Shown piece by piece: positions 8,894 to 18,067 of a DNA stretch of 49,767 nt. Below the pieces are notes generated by a model. The model had not been told where the DNA came from. It saw only the letters and a program-made list of their open reading frames with translations, and did not search any database. Source of the DNA: Magnetococcales bacterium (GTDB lineage: Bacteria > Pseudomonadota > Magnetococcia > Magnetococcales > JADFYX01); NCBI GenBank assembly GCA_015231305.1, contig JADGBW010000009.1:1-49767 (forward strand), in the 5' to 3' direction. Each line of letters opens with the position of its first letter. Position 1 is the stretch's first letter. Both the position numbers and the translations under genes were made by a program.

Positions 8894-11122
8894 ATGAAAA
8901 TAGATAATGTCAATTTGAAAGTATCCCTACCGGCAGCATTTTTACTATTTATTGGTTCAATTTCATCAATCATACTTATTTCAAGTTTCATAACTTCAAG
9001 TAAGTCTGTAAACCAACTTGCCCAGGAGGTTCTGGTCAAAATTGGTGAGGGCACACTTGATAAGAGTATCAACTATTTAGAAACAGCAGCAAAACTGGTT
9101 CGAGTAAATACCGCTCTTTTTAATCCAGACGAAAACGGCAACTTAGATCTGGACACTTTTAATCAAATAACCAGAGAAGAGATACTTACGTATCCACAGT
9201 TTTCATTGGTTTATTTTGGCAATGAGCATGGCAACCACTGGCTCAACAAGCCAACATCACAAGGCAATATCAGCACTCGTGTTATTAAACGCCTAGATGA
9301 CTCTGCAAAAGGAAAAGAGGTCCTTAGTCAAGCTGCTCAAATGCCAAAAGGTACAGCGGAAGAGAAGCAAGCTGTTGCAGATATGATTGCTCCTTACATT
9401 AAGACCACATGGCGTTATCGTGATAGAGATGGCGATATTTTGCGGACTGAAAATGATCCTTTAAAAATTTATGACCCTCGTGAACGTCCTTGGTATAGAG
9501 GAGCCGTCGAAAATGGAGGGCATTTCTGGACCGATGTTTACACATGGGCCTCTGATGGTGGCAGAAGCTTTCAAGTAGGTATTACAGTAGCTGAGCTAAT
9601 AAAAGATAAAAAAGGTTTGGTTGGTGTTACCGCTGTTGATATTATTCTAAACGATATTTCTAAATTTCTCGGTAGTTTAACCATCGGAAAAACTGGCCAA
9701 GCGTTTATTGTTAACTCTAAGGGCCAGGTTATCGGGCTTAACGATTTCAGCCAAGTTGTAAAAAATAATGATGATGGTAGTGTATCTATAAGACATATTT
9801 CAGAAATTTCTGATAAAACTATCAGCAGGTCATACAGAGCCTTACGTAAGAAGCTCAAAATCAAAGAGAGTGCTCCACTATTTTTTGAAGGTTCACATCA
9901 GCTTAAATTTAGTTCCGCTGGCGAAGAGTATTTTGCCTACTACAGACCATTTAGGCCAGACCATGAGCTAGACTGGGTTATCGGTATTGTTGTTCCAAGT
10001 AGTGATTTCTTAGGAGAGATTAACGGCAATATGCAGATGATGGTCTTTTTCTCAATTATCTGTGTAGTCATAGTTATCTTTATCAGTGTTCGTTTAAGTA
10101 AAAAGATTACTGACCCTCTAAATGAGCTAGCAATTGAGGCAAACAACATCCGGGTGTTAAACCTAGATGGTCCAACAGTACCGCATACAATGTTTGATGA
10201 AATTAATCAGGTGATAGAATCATTCGCCAAGATGAAAGTCGGGCTGCGCTCATTTAGAAAATATGTTCCTACCGATCTTGTGGTTGGTATGATTCAATCT
10301 GGGCAAGAGGCTAATTTAGGCGGCAAAAAAGATGATGTAACAATCTTTTTCTCTGATATTGCCGGCTTCACAAGTATGTCAGAAAAACTAACTCCAGATC
10401 AGTTGGTTCAAGTTCTTGGTGATTATCTAGGAGCCATGAGCGGTATCATTATGAACCGTGATGGAACCCTAGATAAATATATTGGCGATGCAATCATGGC
10501 GTTCTGGAATGCGCCTCAGCCTGTTACAGATCATGCTGTAAAAGCTTGCTATGCAGCTATTGAGAACCAACAAAAACTAGCTGAAATGCGTGTTAGATGG
10601 ATAAATGAAGATCTACCACCAATCGGTTGCCGAATTGGACTACACACTGGTCCAGTTGTTGTTGGTAACTTTGGTTCTGAGCAACGCTTGAACTACACTA
10701 TTATTGGTGATCCTGTAAACCTAGCTGCTCGTCTCGAAAGTGCCTGTAAACAGTACAATATTGGCATTATGATCAGTGAAGCCACTTATATGGCAGCGAA
10801 AGATCATATTGAGGCTCGCCTATTGGATAACATTGCTGTTAAGGGCAAAAAAGAGGGTGTGTTTGTATATGAGCTGTTAGGTCGCAAAGGTAAGCTTATC
10901 CAAGAAGTTAAAGAATTTTCTGAAACTTATGATCAGGGAGTTGAAGCTTACAACGCTAGAGAGTGGGATAAGGCAATTGAATGTTTTGAGAAAGCAGAAT
11001 ATCTCAAGCGTTCAGAAGATCCAGCAGCACGTAAATTAGTAGAGAAGAGTAAAGCATTTAAGCAAAACCCACCTGACGCTAGCCAAGACTTGTGGGCAAC
11101 TGATATATTGACAAGCAAATAA
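8894..11122 (+). CDS. Membrane adenylate cyclase with double-Cache sensor, HAMP and class III catalytic domain
   Basis: A 742-residue receptor cyclase converting ATP to cAMP in response to a periplasmic signal. Membrane spans at about 12-34 and 378-400 enclose a periplasmic domain with Cache features (YDPRERPWYRGA, WTDVYTWASDG, VGVTAVDI). A HAMP segment follows (about 398-450). The catalytic domain spans about 478-665. Metal ligands are Asp488 (FFSDIAGFTSM) and Asp532 (KYIGDAIMAFW). Lys528 and Thr602 (NYTIIGDPVN) form the Lys/Thr adenine-selecting pair of class IIIb enzymes. Asn609 and Arg613 are the transition-state residues. The last 75 residues look like one or two TPR helices (GVEAYNAREWDKAIECFEKA). 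The gene stands alone with its own upstream region. The CNBD channel at 13855-17268 is the nearest candidate cAMP target in the window. Confidence 0.92.
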   Translation: MKIDNVNLKVSLPAAFLLFIGSISSIILISSFITSSKSVNQLAQEVLVKIGEGTLDKSINYLETAAKLVRVNTALFNPDENGNLDLDTFNQITREEILTYPQFSLVYFGNEHGNHWLNKPTSQGNISTRVIKRLDDSAKGKEVLSQAAQMPKGTAEEKQAVADMIAPYIKTTWRYRDRDGDILRTENDPLKIYDPRERPWYRGAVENGGHFWTDVYTWASDGGRSFQVGITVAELIKDKKGLVGVTAVDIILNDISKFLGSLTIGKTGQAFIVNSKGQVIGLNDFSQVVKNNDDGSVSIRHISEISDKTISRSYRALRKKLKIKESAPLFFEGSHQLKFSSAGEEYFAYYRPFRPDHELDWVIGIVVPSSDFLGEINGNMQMMVFFSIICVVIVIFISVRLSKKITDPLNELAIEANNIRVLNLDGPTVPHTMFDEINQVIESFAKMKVGLRSFRKYVPTDLVVGMIQSGQEANLGGKKDDVTIFFSDIAGFTSMSEKLTPDQLVQVLGDYLGAMSGIIMNRDGTLDKYIGDAIMAFWNAPQPVTDHAVKACYAAIENQQKLAEMRVRWINEDLPPIGCRIGLHTGPVVVGNFGSEQRLNYTIIGDPVNLAARLESACKQYNIGIMISEATYMAAKDHIEARLLDNIAVKGKKEGVFVYELLGRKGKLIQEVKEFSETYDQGVEAYNAREWDKAIECFEKAEYLKRSEDPAARKLVEKSKAFKQNPPDASQDLWATDILTSK

Positions 11123-11148
11123 AAAATAGAACAGTAAAAAATTTGGAG

Positions 11149-11180
11149 ATATCCCTCGCTTTGCAAAAAGCGGGGGATAT
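11149..11180 (+). promoter_or_regulatory. Strong hairpin that contains the next gene's Shine-Dalgarno
   Basis: A 14-base-pair stem (11149-11162 with 11167-11180, one G-U pair) closes a four-base loop. It follows the cyclase stop by 26 bases and is followed by TTAATT, so it could end cyclase transcription. Its right arm carries the GGGGG tract (11172-11176), the only good Shine-Dalgarno for the gene starting at 11185. If read through, the structure would hide that site and reduce translation. Which role applies cannot be told from sequence. Confidence 0.7.
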
Positions 11181-11184
11181 TTAA

Positions 11185-13332
11185 TTGTCTATGAAGTTGC
11201 CAGACTTCAATTCACTTATTGGTAAACTACCCGACTTAAAACAAGTATTGGTTAATTTATCAGACTTTAAAACAACGTTAAAAAAACTATCTGACCTCAA
11301 AACAACATTAAAAAAACTACCTGACTACAAAACTTTATTAGATAAAAAAGGTAGAGAAGCCCTCCTTGTATCCGCACAAAATAAGTTTACAGAATTATCA
11401 TCCAAACGTTGGGCGCAAATATCAGCTGGATCTCTTGTATTTATTGCCAGCGGTTTGGTTGTTTGGTGGTTAACTGATGAACCAGATACTAAATCACTAA
11501 AAAAAGATAAAAAAAAGTATGTGACAAGAACTGTTTCTGGTAAAAAAATAGTTTCTCTTAAGCGGGGTGTTAGTTCTAAGGAGTTAGCCGACACACCTGA
11601 AAGGGGAGTAACACCCCATCAAGCTTCTACTAAAAAAACAAGCAAATCTCAAACTAAGTACATTGGAGAAGGAGTTATGATTATTGAGTCGATTCCTTCT
11701 GGAGCAGATGTTTTAATTGATGACAAGATAGTTGGTGAAACTCCATATGAAAGTGAAAGAATCCCCGCTGGGTTATATCATATTCAAGTAAAAAAACTAT
11801 ATTTTACTCCAGAACTTGAGGCAGTTAGGTTAGAGAAAAACTTAACCACAAAACGTAGTTATATATTACGTAATGGAGTTGGCAAATTATCTATAATAAG
11901 TTCACCAACAGCTGCTTCTATATCCATAGATGGCAAAGCAAAAAAAATACAAACCCCTGCTAAATTTAATCAAATAAAAGCCGGAAACCATACCCTCGAT
12001 TTACAATATGGACCGTGTGCTGGTTTATCCATTGATTTTGACCTCAAACATGACCAAACCTTAGAGCTTGATCTTGCTCTTGATGGAGCTGATAAAAGTT
12101 TGTATGAAGGTGAGTGTCTAACAGCTAAGCAGATTCTTATTAAAGAAAAAGAAAAAGAGTTAATTGCAGAGAAAATTAAGAAAGAAGTAGAAAAAAGATT
12201 ACAATTAGAGGCTCTTAAAATAGAACAAGAAGAGAAAGAAAAAAGGCTGAAAAAAGCTAAGAATTTATTAGTTAATATTCAAGATGATTTAAAGCTAGGA
12301 CCGTTAAATATTAAAGATTGGGAAGAGAACCTTGCTATATATTTAGAAGTATTAACTCTTGACCCGGAAAATTTAGTTGCTAAATCAGGCTTAGAAGAGG
12401 TTTCAGAGCAATATCTGCACATGGCAATAGTTGCAGCAAAACGGTATGACTGGAGAATGGCTGAAGAAAATTTAAACAAAGTAAAAAAGTATAATCCAGA
12501 TCTTGAGAGTATAAATATTGTTCAGTCAGAAATAGATTCAGGTCGTAGAATTGAGCAAGAACGCACCCCAGCTACAGCTAAAAAATGGCGTGATCCTAAA
12601 ACAGGTATGGAGTTTGTCTGGATTAATACTGGCTGCTTTTATATGGGGAGTGATTCTGCTGCATCAGACCAAAAACCAAGACATGATGTTTGCATTGATG
12701 GATTTTGGCTTGGAAAATATGAGGTTACAAATAGACAATTTCGGAAGTTTAGATCTACTCATAATAGTAAAAGCTGGGGCGAGTATACTTTAAATGATAA
12801 TGAGCAACCAGCTGTATATGTTAGTTGGGAAGATAGCAAAAAATTTGCTGACTGGATGACAAAACATAGTCGTGGAACATACCGGTTGCCAACAGAAGCC
12901 GAGTGGGAATATGCTGCTAGAGCTGGTTTGCAAACTGACAGTTACTGGGGAAAAGCAGAAGATGAAGCTTGTCAACATGGAAATTTTTTAGACCCACTAA
13001 CAAAAGATAAATTTGCTTGGTCTTGGCAAGAATTTCAATGTGAGGATGATTATTTTGTTACTGCCCCTGTGGGCAAGTTCACCAGCAACAGGTTTGGTCT
13101 ACACGATATGTTGGGAAATGCCTGTGAGTGGGTATCAGATTGGTATGACGAGCACTATTATGCTAAAAGTCAACGCAATAAGCCAAAAGGCCCTGAGAGG
13201 GGGTTCTTTAAAGTGAGTCGTGGTGGTTGTTGGAACAGTGGCCCCCAAAGCACCAGTTTCTCATATCGTCGCAATTACCTGCCAGACTACAAAGTTGACT
13301 ATACCGGTTTCCGCCTTGTAAGAAAGATGTAA
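11185..13332 (+). CDS. Membrane-anchored PEGA / formylglycine-generating-enzyme-like (SUMF1) protein
   Basis: A protein of about 715 residues. The N-terminal 55 residues hold five near-repeats of ten residues (such as LSDFKTTLKK). One membrane span lies at about 76-97. Two PEGA-type beta domains follow at about 162-229 and 232-298 (IIESIPSGADVLID; LSIISSPTAASISIDG), then a charged coiled coil (315-360) and helices. The FGE-sulfatase domain spans about 473-714: GCFYMGSD, YEVTNRQFRKF, YRLPTEAEWEYAARAG, GLHDMLGNACEWVSDWY, RGGCWNSG. The Cys pair of formylglycine-generating enzymes is not present near the end, so sulfatase activation is unlikely; related domains often bind or modify other targets. 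The start is uncertain: TTG at 11185 sits 8 bases from the GGGGG tract, while ATG at 11191 is in frame but 14 bases away. Confidence 0.85.
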   Translation: MSMKLPDFNSLIGKLPDLKQVLVNLSDFKTTLKKLSDLKTTLKKLPDYKTLLDKKGREALLVSAQNKFTELSSKRWAQISAGSLVFIASGLVVWWLTDEPDTKSLKKDKKKYVTRTVSGKKIVSLKRGVSSKELADTPERGVTPHQASTKKTSKSQTKYIGEGVMIIESIPSGADVLIDDKIVGETPYESERIPAGLYHIQVKKLYFTPELEAVRLEKNLTTKRSYILRNGVGKLSIISSPTAASISIDGKAKKIQTPAKFNQIKAGNHTLDLQYGPCAGLSIDFDLKHDQTLELDLALDGADKSLYEGECLTAKQILIKEKEKELIAEKIKKEVEKRLQLEALKIEQEEKEKRLKKAKNLLVNIQDDLKLGPLNIKDWEENLAIYLEVLTLDPENLVAKSGLEEVSEQYLHMAIVAAKRYDWRMAEENLNKVKKYNPDLESINIVQSEIDSGRRIEQERTPATAKKWRDPKTGMEFVWINTGCFYMGSDSAASDQKPRHDVCIDGFWLGKYEVTNRQFRKFRSTHNSKSWGEYTLNDNEQPAVYVSWEDSKKFADWMTKHSRGTYRLPTEAEWEYAARAGLQTDSYWGKAEDEACQHGNFLDPLTKDKFAWSWQEFQCEDDYFVTAPVGKFTSNRFGLHDMLGNACEWVSDWYDEHYYAKSQRNKPKGPERGFFKVSRGGCWNSGPQSTSFSYRRNYLPDYKVDYTGFRLVRKM

Positions 13333-13854
13333 AATATTGAAAGCCCAACTTTCTGAAAATTAAAAGTAATTCACTTTCACAGTTCTTGAATTACTAATTT
13401 GATCTGGTTATTTTTAACCTAGCCTGGATATTTTATGAAGAATAGCCGCTATGCTGCCCCAGAGATTGCCAGAACTGCGTTGCAGGATAAATTTTTAAGG
13501 ATCACATACGGTCAGTATGCTCACCTGAAAAATTCAATCTGCGCCCTGTTCTGACAACCCCTGGAACAACCTTTCGGCCACTCTTCATGAAATATTCGGG
13601 CTAGATCCGGTTGTTGTCGCCACGTACCTGACGCAAGCTATTGATTCACCTGGAATATTTGGGGAAAATCTTATCACCAACAAGGTGACTGCGATTTCCA
13701 CAAATACACCAGATAAACCAACATCTTACGACATACACTCACCGCCAACTGCCGAATCTAGGTTTAAATGTATAGCACTTCCAATTTCCTACGTTTCTTT
13801 GGTTAATAATTGACTAAGAGAAACGTTCATTGGAACGGCTAAATTAAGCTTAAC
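13333..13854. other. 522-bp intergenic region between convergent genes, with palindromic element
   Basis: The genes on either side converge here. Apart from the palindromic element at 13419-13604, the stretch from 13605 to about 13740 is noticeably richer in GC than its flanks and reads like decayed inserted DNA. No open frame with recognisable homology was found in it. Confidence 0.6.
13419..13604. mobile_element. 186-bp imperfect palindrome, MITE-like
   Basis: The left end (13419-13448) and right end (13576-13604) are inverted copies matching at roughly 22 of 29 positions, both bounded by CTAG. The inner arms pair as well: CAGAAC near 13471 with GTTCTG near 13556, AATTTTTAAGG with CCTGAAAAATT, and CATAC with GTATG around the apex near 13515. 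The whole element could fold into one long hairpin. It has no coding capacity, which fits a miniature inverted-repeat element, but no target-site duplication longer than CTAG is evident. Confidence 0.6.
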
Positions 13855-16800
13855 TCAAGAGAATAATCTTTTAAATCTTTGCATAAATCCAGAGCTATTG
13901 CTTGTATCAGATGCTAACTGTTTCTCTTTTAGTTTGGCTGCGTGCTCTGCAATTTCTTTGGTACTATCACGAAGCATTTTGTTCCAAAAACCTTTTGTTT
14001 CAACGTCTTGGTTAAAGACACTAAGCAGGTCTTGTTTGTTTATCTCCATAATTCTAACGTTGGTAGTTGCAACCATACCTGCTGTTCTTGTATCGCCATT
14101 TAATATAGCTTCTTCACCAAAATACTCACCTGCTCCAAGTCGTCTTAATTCAATGTTTTTGTCTTCACCACAATTAGTATTTATGGCACATACACCTTCA
14201 ACAATTACAATAATAGACGAGCAAATGTCACCATAGTTGACAATATTCTGGCCAGGAGCAAATTTTTGTATAAGTGAACCATCTTCAACTTTTAATTTAC
14301 ATGGATCTGGTAGGGCGTTATAAAGCCCAAGATCCTCCATCACTCGTTTAGGAGAGAAGGGTTCCTCTGTTTCAATGGCTTCAGCAGTCTCAATTATATT
14401 CCAACGTTTTATAGCAAACTCTATCCCTGCTAAACGTAGGTCAGCCCATATTTTTTTAGCCACTTTTTTGCGAATTGGTAGCAGTTGTCCATAGTCTTGA
14501 ATATTAAAGCCAAGCATATAGTTAGCTGACCACTCTTCTACACCTCTAAAGCTAGCAAAGGGAGGAGGGGTTTTTAATACTTCTGGTACTGATAACAGGC
14601 TTTGTTGGAGAATAGCTTCAACTTTTACTGGAGAGTGTTTGGGGTTTACATCAATAAATATCCAGGTAGATGAGGCACAGGTAGGGCCAGTAAAGTTTTG
14701 GATATTACTCTCAGCAACACTGGAGTTAGGAATTCTAGTTATACTTCCATCTCTATTCCAAATTTTAGTAGTTCTCCAGGTGATATCATCAACTCGTCCA
14801 GCATCAATATCACCTATTTTTACCCAATCTCCAATTCTAAAAGGTCTCTCTATGTTTATAGCAATTCCTGAAAATACGTTGGATATATTAACCTGAATTG
14901 CTAATCCTATAATCATTGCTATCATTCCAGAAGTGGCAAGTAGGCTGGTTAATCTTTGGTCAAATACAAAGGCAATAATGCCAAAAGAAGCTAATACAAA
15001 TATTGAAAGAGTAAGAAAACGTCTGATAATTACAGGGATTTTCTGTTTAGTTTTTTTCTCAAGGGGAGCCCAGAGAAAAGGGGTAGTAGCAAGGTTTATT
15101 ACAAAGGCAGCTGCTAACCACCATAAAATATCAAACACTAAAATAAGTGATGCTACATTATTTGGCGTGGCTGTATCACCAATAAACTCTAATAACAGAA
15201 CTTCGCAAGCTAAAAGCAGAATAAAAGAGCTGAATGTTGTAGATAACCAAAATGTGCGATTTAGCATATTTAGCACAGCAATTTTTGATCTGAAAACAGC
15301 AATTATCAATAAAACAATTGATACCGATAAAAGTATCCTACTTAACTCAGAATCAAACATACCCCGTAGGGACATTTCATCTTTTTGGATAGATAAGGCA
15401 ATGTTAAAGCGAGAAAAGTCTATGTCTTCACTTATATTTAAGTATTGTGGCGAACCGAAAGAGTTTTTTGTTACTGTATCTTGGAAAACTGTTACATCAT
15501 TAAAAAGCCAACCGCTGTTTGCTCCTAAAACTTGCGCTTTATTAAGGGTTTGGGTCAACCCTTCTTTACCACCAAGTTTCATACCTAGAACATCGTTAAC
15601 AAAAATAAGGTTGGTTCTAGGTAGTTTGTTATAGCGGAAGTTAAGACCAAGAATATGGTTAAGCAGTGGGTTGCGAAGAGAGTTGCTGCCATCTAAAAAG
15701 TTGGCTTTAAATTTCCCTTTTATGTGATATCGCTTGTATGTTTGGTTATCAGTAATAACCTCTTCAACTGCTTTACCCAACTTTATGGGTGAAACCTCGT
15801 TAAGAAAAACAATCTCTTTTTCATCTAGTTCGCCATGATAACGAAACCAGAGAAATAGATCTAAATTATATGTTAAATCTTTGAGGTCAAGCTCAGTAAC
15901 TTTATTGATATTAAACCCAACAAAGACCACTTTTACAATGTGCATCTGGTTGTTTTCGACCAAGATAATACGCTTATGTTGGACCGCATCATCCATGTTT
16001 TCAATATCATCTATATTTTTTATAGTCTGTAGCTGAGTTGCTGCTGATATAAGGCTTCTATTTTGAAATTTACCAATTGATATTGGTTTTTGAGCGTCAC
16101 CATTTTCATCAAAAAAGTTTAAGCCTGTAACGCCTTCAATTCCTTGGGCTGAGCTATTTAAACTAGCAAGAAACTCTCGTATTTGCTTGCGCTCTTTTTT
16201 TATAGATTTTATTTTACCTGTAATTTTGTTCTGAATTATTGCCTGCACAATAAGCATAGCAGAGTCATAAGAGTATGCAGCTATCCAATCAGGCTCATCT
16301 TGGAACTCTTTTAAAAATCTCTCCCTAAATATTTGTGCTTTTTCATTTCCTGTATCAAAAATAAGTGGGGTAGCAACGTAAATTCCATTTGTGTAATGGC
16401 CAGGATTATTAATCTCTTTTGGCAGACTGTTAAAGCCATCTCTAAATGATTTTGAGGCAAAAGAGTCAGGGGTAATAATAGGGTTTAGTAGGCCAGCATC
16501 ACGAATTTTGCTGGTAATAATTACCCCTTCTGTTGCGTGGGTTGCTAAAAAAATAGTTCCTGTTTTTTTATTGTTTTTTAGCTGTTTAATAATATTGTCA
16601 ATTGAGCTAGTAAAATTTTTATCTCCAACAACTATTTCACCTCTATATTGAACATTCAAATTAAGGTTTTTTGCTGCAATGGCAAAATTATCTGCTAATG
16701 AACGACCATATGTAAGGTTTTCACTGATAATAGAGACATTATCTGAACCCAAAATTGATTTTGTATAGTTGGCTAAAAATCGCCCTTGTAATCTGTCGTT

Positions 16801-17268
16801 AAAAACTGCTCTGAAGTACCAATCGTTATCTTGTGTAACAGAAATATCAGTAGATGTAGGAGATATAGCAGGTATTTGGTTTTTTTTGTAAACTGGGCCA
16901 GCACTTCTTGAACTAGAGCTGTAATTGTGTCCAATAACAGCAACAGCTCTATTATCTTTAACTATTTTTTGAGCCATTTTAAGAGCTGTTTGGGGATTGT
17001 TTTGATCGTCATAGAAATCTAAAACAATTTTTTTCTGGTTTTTATCTCGACTTTCATTGTGTATATCAACATATAATTGCGTACCGCGCTTTATAGATTG
17101 ACCTTTAATGGCAGTTTTACCAGAAAGTGGGCCAACCACAGCAATATGTATCTCATCGTCCCATTGCAGGGGATCTGCTGCCAAACTAGGGTTGATTGTG
17201 GCAACTATTGATAAAAAAACTGCTAATATTGCAAAGAAACGTAAATAAACTGCATTGAAATTAGTCAT
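13855..17268 (-). CDS. Periplasmic-binding-protein / Cys-loop-ectodomain-like / MscS channel with C-terminal cyclic-nucleotide domain
   Basis: A 1137-residue paralogue of the channel at 55-3114. A cleavable-looking signal sequence ends near residue 30 (INPSLA). Residues about 38-415 form a type I periplasmic binding protein (IHIAVVGPLSG, IKRGTQLYVD). Residues about 440-630 carry FLWFRYHGELD, FLNEVSP, KGKF and LIFVNDVLG, the same Cys-loop-ectodomain-like pattern as the paralogue. About five membrane spans (640-805) lead into an MscS pore (GLAIQVNISNVFSG, NIERPFRIGDWVKIG, TWRTTKIWNRDGS, IPNS). Residues about 990-1095 are a cyclic-nucleotide-binding domain with a good phosphate-binding cassette (FGEEAILNGDTRTA: Glu1052, Arg1061). 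The channel could be opened or closed by an outer ligand and by cAMP or cGMP inside. It is transcribed alone. The MscS and nucleotide-binding parts are secure; the ectodomain call is inference. Confidence 0.88.
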   Translation of the reverse strand: MTNFNAVYLRFFAILAVFLSIVATINPSLAADPLQWDDEIHIAVVGPLSGKTAIKGQSIKRGTQLYVDIHNESRDKNQKKIVLDFYDDQNNPQTALKMAQKIVKDNRAVAVIGHNYSSSSRSAGPVYKKNQIPAISPTSTDISVTQDNDWYFRAVFNDRLQGRFLANYTKSILGSDNVSIISENLTYGRSLADNFAIAAKNLNLNVQYRGEIVVGDKNFTSSIDNIIKQLKNNKKTGTIFLATHATEGVIITSKIRDAGLLNPIITPDSFASKSFRDGFNSLPKEINNPGHYTNGIYVATPLIFDTGNEKAQIFRERFLKEFQDEPDWIAAYSYDSAMLIVQAIIQNKITGKIKSIKKERKQIREFLASLNSSAQGIEGVTGLNFFDENGDAQKPISIGKFQNRSLISAATQLQTIKNIDDIENMDDAVQHKRIILVENNQMHIVKVVFVGFNINKVTELDLKDLTYNLDLFLWFRYHGELDEKEIVFLNEVSPIKLGKAVEEVITDNQTYKRYHIKGKFKANFLDGSNSLRNPLLNHILGLNFRYNKLPRTNLIFVNDVLGMKLGGKEGLTQTLNKAQVLGANSGWLFNDVTVFQDTVTKNSFGSPQYLNISEDIDFSRFNIALSIQKDEMSLRGMFDSELSRILLSVSIVLLIIAVFRSKIAVLNMLNRTFWLSTTFSSFILLLACEVLLLEFIGDTATPNNVASLILVFDILWWLAAAFVINLATTPFLWAPLEKKTKQKIPVIIRRFLTLSIFVLASFGIIAFVFDQRLTSLLATSGMIAMIIGLAIQVNISNVFSGIAINIERPFRIGDWVKIGDIDAGRVDDITWRTTKIWNRDGSITRIPNSSVAESNIQNFTGPTCASSTWIFIDVNPKHSPVKVEAILQQSLLSVPEVLKTPPPFASFRGVEEWSANYMLGFNIQDYGQLLPIRKKVAKKIWADLRLAGIEFAIKRWNIIETAEAIETEEPFSPKRVMEDLGLYNALPDPCKLKVEDGSLIQKFAPGQNIVNYGDICSSIIVIVEGVCAINTNCGEDKNIELRRLGAGEYFGEEAILNGDTRTAGMVATTNVRIMEINKQDLLSVFNQDVETKGFWNKMLRDSTKEIAEHAAKLKEKQLASDTSNSSGFMQRFKRLFS

Positions 17269-17599
17269 AACTCACCGGAAATAAACTCATCTGATAGTCC
17301 TTACGGGCCGTTTTTTTTATTGCCATACTTTGTAACATAATATCCAGCTTTTCTGCTATGTTTAACCCTAAATATTTTACAATTTTGCTATCAATATTAT
17401 GAAAGAATTATACAAGAGTTACAGTACCATTATTTTCATCAATAGCTGGCAGTTTTAATGTTACGTTAATATCACTAGAAGATGATTGAGCCATTGCTCA
17501 ACTAGAGTTAGACTGCTATTATTTACCCTAAGTTTACAGATGGGGCAACCCCGCTAATTTATAAGATTATTCAGACAAACTTTAAAGACCAACTAACAA
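17269..17599. other. 331-bp divergent intergenic region
   Basis: This stretch separates the minus-strand channel gene from the plus-strand zinc-ribbon gene and must hold both promoters. A short perfect inverted repeat, TTGAGC at 17486-17491 and GCTCAA at 17496-17501, is a possible operator. Nothing else was recognised. Confidence 0.45.
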
Positions 17600-17815
17600 A
17601 TGACAGAACATATTGAGACGGATTGTAAAAAATGTGGTCAGCATCTTAGAATACCAAAAGATGTTGGTGGTATCCTTATGGCATGTCCTGCATGTGGTCA
17701 CAAGTTTAGCTCTGACTTCAAGTTTGCAGGTGTAAGAAAACCAAAAGATAATGTTGGAGAAATATTTGGATTACCCAATAAAATTTTGAATAAAATTTTA
17801 GGGCTTTTCAGATGA
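17600..17815 (+). CDS. Small zinc-ribbon protein, function unknown
   Basis: A 71-residue protein with two CxxC pairs (Cys9/Cys12 and Cys29/Cys32) spaced as in a rubredoxin-like zinc ribbon (TDCKKCGQHLRIP, then MACPACGHKF). The C-terminal part is short, basic and amphipathic (NKILNKILGLFR) and may contact a membrane or another protein. No enzyme domain is visible. It lies between the channel gene, which is divergent, and soeA, 252 bases downstream, so its partner is unclear. Small proteins of this shape are common near regulatory and membrane genes; no specific role is claimed. Confidence 0.7.
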   Translation: MTEHIETDCKKCGQHLRIPKDVGGILMACPACGHKFSSDFKFAGVRKPKDNVGEIFGLPNKILNKILGLFR

Positions 17816-18067
17816 AAAAGAACCCCTATAAAAAAGAAAAATACATTTCAAACTTTTAGCTAAACCATAAATAACATAGCATTTTTTGTAAGGACATTCC
17901 TGTGGTGTGATGTCAATGTAGTAGTTTGCTAATGTATATTTGAACTTATTAATATTCAAATACTCTAATATTTAATTTATGGTCTGTTTTCCATGTTGTT
18001 AAATATGGCAAGTGGTTGTGTATCGTATTGAGTATATTGTTTATTATTAATTTAGGAAACAAAATAG

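Noticed and set aside
14933-15634. A 233-codon open frame on the plus strand
   Set aside because: It lies wholly inside the channel gene on the other strand, has no recognisable domain and has the composition expected from an antisense frame of a membrane protein.
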